This document shows, in pieces, positions 1 through 9,964 of a stretch of DNA of 64,000 nucleotides (positions are counted from its first letter, which is position 1; the number at the start of each line of letters is the position of its first letter). The position numbers were made by a program, and so were the translations under genes. The DNA lies in the NCBI RefSeq assembly GCF_015776785.2, contig NZ_LFMD02000007.1:1249895-1313894 (forward strand), written 5' to 3'. The notes beneath the pieces are model-generated. The model was not told the origin of the DNA, searched no databases, and saw only the letters and a list, made by a program, of their open reading frames with translations. The DNA is from Kitasatospora sp. SUK 42 (GTDB lineage: Bacteria; Actinomycetota; Actinomycetes; Streptomycetales; Streptomycetaceae).

Positions 1-9
1 AGGCCTGCC

Positions 10-1188
10 ATGGGCTCCACCCTCGTCGTCACCAACGACTACCCGCCCCGCCAGGGCGGCATCGAGACCTTCGTCCACGCCATGGCCGCCCGCCTGCCCG
101 GGGAGGTCGTGGTCTACACCTCCGCCGAGCCCGGCGCGGCCCGCCACGACGCAGGCCTCCCCTTCCCGGTGATCCGCGACCGCGCCCGCACCCTGCTGCC
201 CACCCCGCGGGTCACCCGCCGCGCCGCCGAACTGGCCCGCGCGCACGGCTGCGACCGGGTCTGGTTCGGCGCGGCCGCCCCGCTCGCCGCGATGACGCCC
301 GGCCTGCTGCGCCTGGCCCCGGACATCCGGCGCACCGTCGCCACCACCCACGGCCACGAGATCTGGTGGGCCCGCACCCCCGGCGCCCGCCGGCTGCTGC
401 GCCGGATCGGGAGCAGCGTGGACGCGGTCACCTACCTCGGCGAGTACACCCGCGCCCGGATCGCCCCGGCGCTCGGGCCGGACGCCCGGCCGGCGCGGCT
501 GGTGCCGGGCGTCGACCCGGCGGTGTTCCGGCCGGCCGGCGGCGTCCGGGGGCCGGGCCCGGTGATCCTGTGTGTGGCCCGGCTGGTCCCGCGCAAGGGG
601 CAGGACGTGCTGATCCGCGCCCTTCCCGCGATCCGCCGGGCCGTCCCCGGGACGGTCCTGGTGCTGGTCGGGCGGGGCCCGTACGAGGACCGGCTGCGCG
701 CGCTGGCGCTGCGGCACACCGAGCCGGGCAGCGTCGAGTTCGCGGGCGGCCTCGACCACGCCGCGACCGCCGCCCACTACGCGGCCGCCGACGTGTTCGC
801 CATGCCCTGCCGCACCCGCCGCCTGGGGCTGGAGGCCGAGGGCCTCGGCATCGTCTACCTGGAGGCGGCTGCCGCCGGCCTGCCCGTGGTGGCCGGCCGC
901 TCCGGCGGCGCCCCCGACACCGTCCTGGACGGCGTCACGGGTTCGGTCGTCGACGGCCGCAACCCGGCGGAGGTCGCCGCCGCCCTCACCCGGCTGCTCC
1001 TGGCGTCGCCCGCCGAGCGCGCCCGGATCGGCGCGGCGGGGCGGCGCTGGGCCGCGGAGCACTGGAGCTGGGAGTCCTCGGCGCGGCGGCTGGCCGAACT
1101 CCTGGACCCTGAGCTGCCGTTCACCGCTCCGGGCGATCCGACGTCGGCGCCCGGCCGGGTCACTCCGGCTGGCCCCGCCGGAGCCTGA
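10..1188 (+). CDS. GT4 family glycosyltransferase (PimB-like)
   Basis: A 392-residue GT-B glycosyltransferase that probably moves a sugar, perhaps mannose, from a nucleotide or lipid donor at the inner face of the membrane. The N-terminal acceptor domain opens with the typical LVVTNDYPPRQGGIETF start (residues 4-20). The C-terminal donor domain has the VARLVPRKGQD segment (about 194-204), whose Arg and Lys usually contact the donor phosphates, and an EAEGLGIVYLEA stretch (about 276-287) matching the family E-x7-E motif. There is no signal peptide. It resembles phosphatidyl-inositol mannosyltransferases of actinobacteria, but the acceptor cannot be read from sequence. The ATG at 10 fits the family N-terminus, so the gene looks complete although its promoter lies outside the window. 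Confidence 0.85.
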   Translation: MGSTLVVTNDYPPRQGGIETFVHAMAARLPGEVVVYTSAEPGAARHDAGLPFPVIRDRARTLLPTPRVTRRAAELARAHGCDRVWFGAAAPLAAMTPGLLRLAPDIRRTVATTHGHEIWWARTPGARRLLRRIGSSVDAVTYLGEYTRARIAPALGPDARPARLVPGVDPAVFRPAGGVRGPGPVILCVARLVPRKGQDVLIRALPAIRRAVPGTVLVLVGRGPYEDRLRALALRHTEPGSVEFAGGLDHAATAAHYAAADVFAMPCRTRRLGLEAEGLGIVYLEAAAAGLPVVAGRSGGAPDTVLDGVTGSVVDGRNPAEVAAALTRLLLASPAERARIGAAGRRWAAEHWSWESSARRLAELLDPELPFTAPGDPTSAPGRVTPAGPAGA

Positions 1189-1477
1189 CCAGTTGCGCGA
1201 CCGCGTGCGTCCCGCCGCCGCGACGGACCGCCTTCACCCACTTGCGGGCCTGGCTCCGCATGTCGTCGCGGCGCGGGCACGCGTAGCTGAACGCCTGGGC
1301 CCTGTCCGGGCGATCCGATGTCGGCGCCCGACCGGGTCACTCCGGCTGACCCCGCAGGCGCCTGACCAGTTGCGCGATCGCGCGTGCCCCGCCGTTGCCC
1401 TGCACCGCCGCCACCCACCTCCCGGCCTCGCCCCGCAGGTCGTCGCGGCGCGGGCAGGAGAAGCTGAACAGCCAGAC
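1131..1477. repeat. 177-bp imperfect direct repeat covering a gene 3' end
   Basis: Sequence from 1131 to about 1300 is repeated at 1308 to about 1477 with an offset of exactly 177 bp, or 59 codons. The downstream copy is the 3' end of the small minus-strand gene ending at 1337. The upstream copy holds a diverged version of the same tail with its own stop at 1160-1162. Because the offset is a multiple of three, both copies share a reading frame. Confidence 0.85.
1160..1300 (-). pseudogene. Orphan C-terminal tail of a paralogue of the adjacent gene
   Basis: Read on the minus strand this encodes about 43 residues ending in AVAQLVRLRRGQPE then stop, aligning with the tail AIAQLVRRLRGQPE of the neighbouring gene. 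The Cys-Pro-Arg-Arg-Asp-Asp block, the Trp and the final GQPE are kept, and most changes are conservative (Phe/Tyr, Leu/Met, Ile/Val). No start codon or N-terminal part is present. It is either the remnant of a tandem paralogue or a duplicated 3' cassette. Confidence 0.6.
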
Positions 1478-1726
1478 GTGGGCGGACAGATCGCGTTCCG
1501 GCAGGGCCTGCCAGGCCTCGCCCCCGGCCTCGTCCAACGCCTTCGCGCAGGCCGCCAGGGCGCGGTCGCCGTCCGCGTCCCACTCGTGCCGCAGCCACAG
1601 CAGGAAGTTCGTCTCGGCCGCCGTGGCGTCGTCCCTGCTCGCCTCGCCCTTGAGCAGCCGGTTGACGATGGCGCTCTGCGGTTCCCGTACCCTTGCCATG
1701 ACGCCATCGTTGAGCATCACCACCAC
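1337..1726 (-). CDS. Small hypothetical protein with duplicated tail
   Basis: I do not recognise this protein of up to 129 residues. It is soluble and helical, with no signal peptide or membrane segment. The middle is rich in Trp, Asp and Ala (LLWLRHEWDADGDRALAAC), followed by a FSFSCPRRDD block and a basic end. Several starts are possible: GTG at 1726, ATG at 1717 or ATG at 1699, none with a clear ribosome-binding site. I give the longest. Its last ~45 codons recur as a diverged orphan copy immediately downstream, which is the notable feature. It converges on the glycosyltransferase gene and lies just upstream of nothing it obviously serves. Confidence 0.6.
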   Translation of the reverse strand: MVVMLNDGVMARVREPQSAIVNRLLKGEASRDDATAAETNFLLWLRHEWDADGDRALAACAKALDEAGGEAWQALPERDLSAHVWLFSFSCPRRDDLRGEAGRWVAAVQGNGGARAIAQLVRRLRGQPE

Positions 1727-1765
1727 GGTGACAAGTGGGCGAATCGGCTCCGCCCCGCGGCGGGT

Positions 1766-2422
1766 TCACTCCCCCCGCAGGTGCGCCAGCACGGCCAGCA
1801 CCCGCCGGTTGCCCTCGGTCGGGTCCAGGTCGAGCTTCATGAAGATGTTGCCGCAGTGCTTGACCACCGAGGCCTCGGTGATGCTCAACCGGCCCGCGAC
1901 GGCCTGGTTGTTGAGACCCTCCGCCATCAGCGCCAGCACCTCGCGCTCGCGCGGGGTGAGGCGGGCCAGCGGCCGGTCGGCGGACTGGGAGCGCAGCAGG
2001 ACCCGGACCACGTCGGGATCGATGACGGTCTCCCCGGCCACGACCCGGCGCAGCGCGTCGAGGAAGTCGGCGACGTCGCCGACCCGGTCCTTCAACAGGT
2101 AGCCCAGGCCCGCCGGTTGGGCACCGGCGGCGGCGAGCAGCCGGGTGGCGTACGGGGTGGCCACGTACTGGGAGAGGACCAGGACGGGCAGGCCGGGGTG
2201 GCGCTCGCGCAGGGCGAGGGCGGCACGCAGGCCCTCGTCGGTGTGGTCGGGGGGCATCCGGACGTCGGTGACCACGATGTCCGGCCGGTCGGCGTCGACG
2301 GCCGCGACCAGGGCCTCGGCGTCGCCGACGGCCGCGGTGACCTGGTGGCCGCCGAGGCCGAGCAGTTCGACCAGTCCGGCGCGCAGCAGCACCGCGTCCT
2401 CGGCGATCACGACCCGGAGCAC
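1766..2422 (-). CDS. NarL/LuxR-type response regulator
   Basis: A 218-residue response regulator. The receiver domain (about 1-120) begins VLRVVIAEDAVLLRAG, with the acidic ED pair, the phospho-acceptor Asp in DIVVTDVRMPP and the conserved Lys in YLLKDRV. The C-terminal GerE/LuxR helix-turn-helix (about 150-215) contains LTPREREVLALMAEG and LSITEASVVKHCGNI. The GTG at 2422 overlaps the 3' end of the sensor kinase by 16 bp; a GTG at 2410 would make a shorter protein that starts too late in the receiver. It is almost certainly phosphorylated by the kinase encoded just upstream. The target genes are unknown. Confidence 0.9.
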   Translation of the reverse strand: MLRVVIAEDAVLLRAGLVELLGLGGHQVTAAVGDAEALVAAVDADRPDIVVTDVRMPPDHTDEGLRAALALRERHPGLPVLVLSQYVATPYATRLLAAAGAQPAGLGYLLKDRVGDVADFLDALRRVVAGETVIDPDVVRVLLRSQSADRPLARLTPREREVLALMAEGLNNQAVAGRLSITEASVVKHCGNIFMKLDLDPTEGNRRVLAVLAHLRGE

Positions 2423-3762
2423 GGGACCTCCAGCCGCAGCGTCGTCGGGCCGCCCTTCGGGCTCGTCACCATCAACCGTCCTCTCAGCAGTGCCACCCGG
2501 TCGGCGAGTCCGGCCAGTCCGGCCCCGGCGGCCGGGTCGGCCCCGCCGCGGCCGTCGTCGGTCACCTGGACGACCAGCCGGCCGCCCACGACCCGCCCGT
2601 GGACGGTGATCGCGGTGGCGCCGCTGTGTTTGGCGGCGTTGGTGAGCGCCTCGGTGACGGTGAAGTAGGCGGTGGTCTCCACCGGCGCGGGCAGCCGCTC
2701 CGGGAGCTCGACGTCGGTGGCCACCGGGATCGGGTGGTGCAGCGCGACCTCGGCGACGGCGGCGGCCAGGCCGTGGTCGGTGAGCACCTGCGGGTGGATG
2801 CCGCGCACCAGCGAGCGCAGCTGCTCCAGCGCCTGCCGGGCCTCGCCGCGCGCCCGGGCGACCAGCTCCGCCGCCCGGTCGTCCGGGGAGGCCGGTTCCG
2901 TCGCCTGGTCCGCCCGCGAGGTCGCTTCCGCCGTCTGCGCCGCCCGGCCGCGCAGCTCGTACTCGGCCAGCCCGAGCGTCATGCTGAGCGCCACCAGCTG
3001 CTGCTGCGCGCCGTCGTGCAGGTCGCGCTCGATCCGGCGCCGCTCGGCCTCGAAGGCGTCCGCCAACCGGGCCCGGGAGCGGGTGAGTTCGAGCACCTGC
3101 CGGCCGAGGTCGTCCTCCCGGGGCCCGAGCAGGAAGCGGGCCAGCGCGACCTCCACCCCGGTCAGCAGCGCCCCCGCGTACGCGCAGAGCAGCAGCCCGG
3201 CCAGCCCGGCGGCGCTGAACGGCAGGGCGGCGGCCGGTCCGGACACGGCGTGCCCGGGCAGGAGCATCACGCTCTCCGGGGCGAGCGCCCAGACCACCAG
3301 CGGGGAGAGCAGGAACGCGCCGGAGAGCAGCAGCAGGGCGGTGCAGCCGAGCGAGGCGGCGGCCAGCACCGTCGAGGCGAGCCCGGCGTGGGCCAGCTCG
3401 CGCCAGGTGGCGCGCTCGCGCAGCCGGGTACGGATCCGGGCGCGGCGCCCGGCCCCGGGCAGCCGGCGGTGCGGGTCGGGCACCGGGACTGGCTCGACCA
3501 GCCGCAGCCGCCACCGCTGCACGGTGGCCACCGGAATGCCCGCCAGCGCGAGGGCGAGCAGCAGCGGCAGCCCGATCCCGACCACCGACAGGCCCACCCC
3601 GGCGACCAGCAGCACCGCGAGCACGGCCAGCAGCGGCGGCCCGAGCAGCACCCCGCCCAGCAGGTGCGCCCAGCAGCGCGGCACCCAGCCGGTGAGCGGG
3701 AAGCGCAACGGACGGGCCCGCAGTGCGGCCCAGACGGCCACCGGCTGCGGGTCCTCGTTCAC
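2407..3762 (-). CDS. NarL-type sensor histidine kinase (HisKA_3)
   Basis: A 451-residue membrane sensor kinase partnered with the overlapping response regulator. The N-terminal ~220 residues hold about four hydrophobic segments in two pairs and match the putative-sensor layout common in streptomycetes, with no large extracellular loop. The dimerisation/phosphoacceptor motif ERDLHDGAQQQLVAL sits near residue 247, followed by the HATPase domain with EALTNAAKHSGA (N box), DDGRGG and GLAGLADRV (G boxes). An Ala/Glu/Asp-rich insert of about 25 residues lies between the His box and the ATPase. A second pair of the same architecture is at 38.3-40.2 kb. Confidence 0.9.
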   Translation of the reverse strand: MNEDPQPVAVWAALRARPLRFPLTGWVPRCWAHLLGGVLLGPPLLAVLAVLLVAGVGLSVVGIGLPLLLALALAGIPVATVQRWRLRLVEPVPVPDPHRRLPGAGRRARIRTRLRERATWRELAHAGLASTVLAAASLGCTALLLLSGAFLLSPLVVWALAPESVMLLPGHAVSGPAAALPFSAAGLAGLLLCAYAGALLTGVEVALARFLLGPREDDLGRQVLELTRSRARLADAFEAERRRIERDLHDGAQQQLVALSMTLGLAEYELRGRAAQTAEATSRADQATEPASPDDRAAELVARARGEARQALEQLRSLVRGIHPQVLTDHGLAAAVAEVALHHPIPVATDVELPERLPAPVETTAYFTVTEALTNAAKHSGATAITVHGRVVGGRLVVQVTDDGRGGADPAAGAGLAGLADRVALLRGRLMVTSPKGGPTTLRLEVPCSGS

Positions 3763-3771
3763 CCGATCACT

Positions 3772-4692
3772 CTAACCAACCCGCTGACGGTCCTTCGGGG
3801 CGGCGACGGGCACCTTGCGGGGCCTGGTCAGGGCGACGGCGGCGATCACCAGGGCCCCGCCCACCAGCGCGTTCCAGCCGACCGGCTCGGCCAGGAAGGC
3901 CGCGCCGAGGGCGGTGGACCACAGCGGCGTCACATAGGTGACCGCGGAGGCCACCGCCGTGCCCGCCGCCCGGACCAGGCCCAGGTTGAGCAGGTACGCC
4001 AGGCCCGTACCGAGCGCGCCGAGCACCAGCAGGGCGGCGGCCGCGGCGCGGCCCGGCCAGTGCGGGGCGCCCGCCACGACCGGGGCGACCAGCGCCAACT
4101 CGACTGCGGCGCAGCCGATCTGGAGCGCGGAGAGGGTGGTCACCGACTCCGGGCGGCCGGACAGGAAGCGGCGCAGGTACGCGAACCCCGCGCCGTAGCA
4201 GCAGGCCGCGGCCAGGCACGCCAGGCCCCCGACGATCACGCCGGAGCCGAGGCCGTGCCAGACCCCGAACACGGTGAGCACCCCGAGGAAGCCCAGCGCG
4301 AGGCCGGAGAGCCGACGGGCACCCGGGCGGCGCTCCTCGGGAACGGTGAGCACCGCGAACAGCAGGGTGAACAGCGGGGTGGTCGCGTTCATCACCCCGG
4401 CGAGCACCGAGCTGACCCTGGTCTCGCCGAACGGGAACAGGATGAACGGCACCGTGTTGAGCAGCACCGCGACCACCGCCGAGTGCCCCCACAGCGCCCG
4501 GTCGCGCGGGGCCCGCTCACCGCGCAGCAGCAGGACCGCCCACAGCGCGACGGCCCCGAACAGGCAGCGCCACAGCGCCACCCACACCGGCGGCACGCCC
4601 GCGTCGACCGCCACCTTGATCAGGGCGAAGCTCGCGCCCCAGATCGCCGACAGTGCCACGAAGCCCGGCAACCAGCGCCGCACCCCGACCAC
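3772..4692 (-). CDS. EamA/DMT-family exporter
   Basis: A 306-residue drug/metabolite transporter with ten hydrophobic segments arranged as two EamA repeats. The N-terminus reads LPGFVALSAIWGASFALIKV, the usual first helix with the AxxWG motif, and the first repeat contains FPFGETRVSSVLAGVMNATTP. The GTG at 4692 is chosen because a GGAGG lies six bases before it; the GTG at 4683 is the alternative. It is divergent from a LysR gene, which probably controls it. The substrate is likely an amino acid or small metabolite but cannot be read. Its start lies only 17 bp from a heptamer repeat array. Confidence 0.85.
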   Translation of the reverse strand: MVGVRRWLPGFVALSAIWGASFALIKVAVDAGVPPVWVALWRCLFGAVALWAVLLLRGERAPRDRALWGHSAVVAVLLNTVPFILFPFGETRVSSVLAGVMNATTPLFTLLFAVLTVPEERRPGARRLSGLALGFLGVLTVFGVWHGLGSGVIVGGLACLAAACCYGAGFAYLRRFLSGRPESVTTLSALQIGCAAVELALVAPVVAGAPHWPGRAAAAALLVLGALGTGLAYLLNLGLVRAAGTAVASAVTYVTPLWSTALGAAFLAEPVGWNALVGGALVIAAVALTRPRKVPVAAPKDRQRVG

Positions 4693-4708
4693 CTCCGTCC
4701 TCCCGTTG

Positions 4709-4785
4709 TCCGCTGCTCGCGGCTCGCCGTTCGCGGCTCGCCGTTCGCTGTTCGCTGTTCGCTGTTCGCTGTTCGCTGTTCGCTG
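4709..4785. repeat. Heptanucleotide tandem array in a divergent promoter
   Basis: Six perfect copies of TTCGCTG (4744-4785) follow five degenerate 7-bp units (TCCGCTG, CTCGCGG, CTCGCCG, TTCGCGG, CTCGCCG from 4709). On the minus strand the unit reads CAGCGAA, i.e. the register AACAGCG, which belongs to the same RACAGNN heptamer family as the palindromic arrays at 7.7 kb and 38.2 kb. It fills most of the space between the exporter start and the LysR promoter. Confidence 0.9.
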
Positions 4786-4854
4786 GACAGAGCGTGGCCC
4801 TTCGGCAGAGCATGAGTCCAACAAGTGGCAGTGCCGGATGGATGAGGAAGTCTC

Positions 4855-5739
4855 ATGGCCTCGGAGGTCAACCTGGCCCAGCTCAGGGCGCTGGTCGCGG
4901 TCGCCGACACCGGCGGCTTCGGCGCGGCCGCCGACGAGCTGGGCATCAGCCAGTCCGCCGTCTCGCACGCCGTCGCCGCGCTGGAGCGCACCCTCGGTGC
5001 ACCCGTACTGCGGCGCGGTAGCCCCTGCCGGCCCACCCCGCTCGGCGAACAGGTCCTGCCGCACGCCCGCACCGCCGTCGCCTCCGCCGCCGCCGTCCGC
5101 ACCATCGCCACCCGGCACACCGGCGGCCTGACCGGCACCGTACGGCTGGCCGCGCCCACCACCGTCTGCCAGGCGCTGCTGCCCAGGCTGCTGCACGAGT
5201 GGAAGGCGGCGTACCCGCAGGTCACCGTGCGGGTCTTCGAGGGCGAGGACGACGAACTGGCCGCCTGGCTGGAGGCCGGCACCGTGGACGCCGCCGTCCT
5301 GGTGGACGCCGGGCCGCTGCCGCCCGGGGCGGTCACGCTCGGCGCCGACTCGATGCACGCGCTGCTGCGCCGCGACCACCCGCTCGCCGGACAGGAGAGC
5401 GTGCACGTCGCCGAGTTGGAGGACGACGACTTCCTGCTCTCCGAGGGCGGCTGCGAGCGCCACATCCGTGAGGCCTACCGGCGGGCCGGCACCCGCTTCA
5501 CGCCCCGGCACCGGATCCGCGACCTCAACACGCTGATCGGCATGGTGCACGCGGGCGTCGGAGTCTCGGTGATGCCCGCGCTGGCGCTGACCATGCTGCC
5601 GGCCGACTGCGTCCTGGTGCCGATCCGCCCGGCCACGCACCGCACCCTCACCCTGACCGGGCCGACCGGACGGCCCTGGACCCCGACGGTCAGCGGGCTG
5701 CTCGCGGGGGTGGGGGCGGGAGTGACGGTCGGCGCCTGA
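4855..5739 (+). CDS. LysR-family transcriptional regulator
   Basis: A 294-residue LysR regulator. The winged helix-turn-helix occupies about residues 5-65 (LAQLRALVAVADTGGFGAAA, then ISQSAVSHAVAALE), followed by the periplasmic-binding-protein-like effector domain from about 90 (GTVRLAAPTTVCQALLP). The ATG at 4855 has GAGGAAG five bases upstream. It is transcribed away from the EamA exporter gene, the classic arrangement for a LysR regulator and its target, so it probably binds the shared 160-bp intergenic region, which also holds the heptamer array. The inducer is unknown. Confidence 0.9.
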   Translation: MASEVNLAQLRALVAVADTGGFGAAADELGISQSAVSHAVAALERTLGAPVLRRGSPCRPTPLGEQVLPHARTAVASAAAVRTIATRHTGGLTGTVRLAAPTTVCQALLPRLLHEWKAAYPQVTVRVFEGEDDELAAWLEAGTVDAAVLVDAGPLPPGAVTLGADSMHALLRRDHPLAGQESVHVAELEDDDFLLSEGGCERHIREAYRRAGTRFTPRHRIRDLNTLIGMVHAGVGVSVMPALALTMLPADCVLVPIRPATHRTLTLTGPTGRPWTPTVSGLLAGVGAGVTVGA

Positions 5740-5871
5740 CCTGCCGGAACGGCTCCGAGCCGGGTCGCGTAGATTCGGTTCCGGCTGACGGGGCGTCCGG
5801 TGAGGGGGAGCGGTGGGGCGGAATGCGCTGACCCCCGCCGTCCGCACGCCCCGACCGTTACCATCGCCCCT

Positions 5872-7695
<1,824 letters not shown>

Positions 7696-7733
7696 CCCGC
7701 CGCCCACCGCGGGTGCCGGCCGGGCGGCCGGAT

Positions 7734-7810
7734 GACAGCGAACAGAAGACAGGAAACAGATGACAGATAACAGATTTCGAAATCTGTTATCTGTCATCTG
7801 TTTCCTGTTT
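7734..7810. repeat. Heptamer array folding into a 60-bp perfect palindrome
   Basis: Six 7-bp units from 7734 (GACAGCG, AACAGAA, GACAGGA, AACAGAT, GACAGAT, AACAGAT) are followed by TTCGAA (7776-7781) and then the reverse-complement units ATCTGTT, ATCTGTC, ATCTGTT and TCCTGTT. Positions 7749-7808 form a perfect 60-bp palindrome with 30-bp arms and no loop. It lies between two convergent genes, so it may act as a bidirectional terminator, but it is far longer and less GC-rich than the other terminators here. Confidence 0.95.
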
Positions 7811-7845
7811 GCCTCACCGGGGCCCCACGCTCCCCCCGCAGCGGG

Positions 7846-9906
7846 CTACCCGCGCAGTCGCGCCGCCTCGGCCCGGTAGCCGGCGGCCTCCTCGGCCTCG
7901 CCCAGTTCCTCGTGGAAGGCCGCCAGCCGGTCCAGCACCCGCAGCTGGTCGGTGGACGACTGCCGGGCGCGGGCGCCGGCGAGGGCTGCCCGGTAGTGCG
8001 GCTCGGCCTCGGCCGGGCGGCCGGCCGTCCACAGGGCGGTGCCGAGCTCGAAGGCCGTACGGGAGATCATCCGGTCGCGCCGGAGCTCGGTGGCGACCTC
8101 ATGGGCCTCGGTGAGCAGGGTGACGGCCCGGTCCGGGTCGCCGAGGGCGAGGGCGGCGCGGCCGAGCAGGTAGGTCTGGAGCATCGCGCCGTAGCGGTTG
8201 TCGATGGCGAGGTGCTCGGCCCGGGCGGCCTCGAAGTCCGGGATGGCGGCGGCCCAGTCGTTCTGGACGGAGGCCAGCTTGCCGCGGAACTCGGCGGCGG
8301 AGGCGCGCAGTTTGCGCTCCAGCACGGTGGAGCCGAGGAGCCCGGCGCGCTCGACGGCGATGTGCAGGTTCTCGGCGGCCTCCTCGTAGCGACGCTGCTC
8401 CCAGAGCGGGCGGGCGAGTTGGCAGCGCATCCGGACGGCGGCGAGCGGGTCCTCGGCCCGGTCCGCGGCGGCGACGCCGAGGCCGAAGGCGTCGATGACG
8501 TCGGCGTAGTGCTGGTGGTCGAGGAAGTGCGTCCAGAGCGGCTCGCACAGCGCGACGGCGTCGGCGTCCAGACCGTCCTCGTAGGCGATGCGCACGCAGC
8601 CGTACAGGGCGAGGTGCTCGCGCTCCAGCCAGTGCATGGCCTCGTGCGGGGAGGCGAACGACACGTCGAAGGCCACGTCGGGCTCCTCGCCGGGCGTCCG
8701 GGAGACCACCAGGCGCGGGCCGGCCGCGACCAGGTCCGCGCGGGCGGCCTGGCGCCGGTACCAGCCGACCAGTCGGCGCCGGGCGGCCGCGGCGTCCTCC
8801 GCCTCGTCGCCCTCGGCCAGTCCGGCCGCCCGCCGCCGCGCGTGGCCGCGGATCAGGTCGTGCAGCCCCAGCCCGTCGGGCCTCGGGTGCAGCAGCCCCG
8901 CCTCCTCCAGCTCCTCCAGCGCCTCCTCGGCGGGCTCCGCGCCGGAGTCCAGCAGGGCCGCGGCCGCCCCGACGGTGACCACCGGCCCCGGGTGGTGCGG
9001 CAGCAACCGGTACAGCCGGGCCGCACCGGGGCTCAGGCTGGCGTACGCGGCGTCCCAGACGGCTTCCACCACAGGCACTCCGTCCCGGTGCAGCTCGACG
9101 GTCAACTCCTCGATGAGTCGCCCCAGTTCGCGACTGCGGTGTTTGCGCACCCAGCGCCCGGCGACCTGCAGGGCAGCGGGCAGCCCGGCACAGCGGCGGG
9201 CGAGTTCGGCGGCCGCCTCAGGGTCGGCGGAGAGCCGGGGGTCGGAGACGGTGGCGCGCAGCAGGCCGGTGGCGTCCTCGCCGTCGAGCGGGCCGAGCGG
9301 CAGCTCGACGGCGCGGGTGCCGTCGAGGTCGTGGAGGCGGCCGTGGCTGGTGACGATGACGATGCCGGCGGCCGAGGAGGGCAGCAGCGGCAGCACCTCG
9401 GCTCCGCTGCGGGCGTTGTCGAGGACGAGGACCAGCCGCTTGTCCTGGCTGGCGGACCAGTAGCGGCGGCGGCGGTCGGCGTAGCCGGGCGGGAGGACGG
9501 CGTCGGGGTCGAGGTCACGGGTCAGCCGGCCGAGGGCGTCGGCGAGTTCGACGGCGCCGTCGCGGCGCAGGTCGTCCAGGTCGAGGTGGAGGATGCCGTC
9601 GGGGCAGCGGCCGCGGTCGCGCAGGACGCGGGCGAGCTGGAAACCGAGGGCGGTCTTGCCGATGCCGCCCATACCGCTGAGGGCGACCACCAGCGGGCCT
9701 CCGGCCGTGGGCACCTCGGTGGCGGCGGCCAGGACCTGCTCCTGCTCGCCGGTCCGGTCGGCGAAGTGGACCAGGTCGGGCGGCAGCTGCCACGGGACCA
9801 CCGGCGGCCGCTCCGGCGGCAGGTACAGCCGCTCGACGGTGTGCGCCTGGACGATGGCACCGGCCCGCACCTGGCCGCCCACCCTGTTCTCGTTCTCCTT
9901 GGCCAC
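7846..9906 (-). CDS. STAND/NB-ARC ATPase with C-terminal TPRs
   Basis: A 686-residue signal-transduction ATPase. After a short N-terminal leader (VGGQVRAGAIVQAHTVERLY) comes the NB-ARC domain: Walker A GMGGIGKT near residue 79, Walker B LVLVLDNA near 160, and the GLPAAL motif typical of the class near 243. A winged-helix segment follows, and the last ~270 residues are TPR-like helices for ligand or partner binding. There is no SARP, TIR, nuclease or protease effector domain, so the output is unknown. Relatives act as transcriptional regulators or phage sensors. The gene stands alone: convergent on its downstream side and divergent from the chitinase. Confidence 0.85.
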   Translation of the reverse strand: MAKENENRVGGQVRAGAIVQAHTVERLYLPPERPPVVPWQLPPDLVHFADRTGEQEQVLAAATEVPTAGGPLVVALSGMGGIGKTALGFQLARVLRDRGRCPDGILHLDLDDLRRDGAVELADALGRLTRDLDPDAVLPPGYADRRRRYWSASQDKRLVLVLDNARSGAEVLPLLPSSAAGIVIVTSHGRLHDLDGTRAVELPLGPLDGEDATGLLRATVSDPRLSADPEAAAELARRCAGLPAALQVAGRWVRKHRSRELGRLIEELTVELHRDGVPVVEAVWDAAYASLSPGAARLYRLLPHHPGPVVTVGAAAALLDSGAEPAEEALEELEEAGLLHPRPDGLGLHDLIRGHARRRAAGLAEGDEAEDAAAARRRLVGWYRRQAARADLVAAGPRLVVSRTPGEEPDVAFDVSFASPHEAMHWLEREHLALYGCVRIAYEDGLDADAVALCEPLWTHFLDHQHYADVIDAFGLGVAAADRAEDPLAAVRMRCQLARPLWEQRRYEEAAENLHIAVERAGLLGSTVLERKLRASAAEFRGKLASVQNDWAAAIPDFEAARAEHLAIDNRYGAMLQTYLLGRAALALGDPDRAVTLLTEAHEVATELRRDRMISRTAFELGTALWTAGRPAEAEPHYRAALAGARARQSSTDQLRVLDRLAAFHEELGEAEEAAGYRAEAARLRG

Positions 9907-9964
9907 CCGTCAACTCTAGGGCCTGCTGTACGGCGGCGGTCGGCAGCGGCAGGCAGCGGGTGGC

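Noticed and set aside
7734..7810. CRISPR-like reading of the heptamer array
   Set aside because: Units are contiguous 7-mers with no unique spacers, and no cas genes are present.
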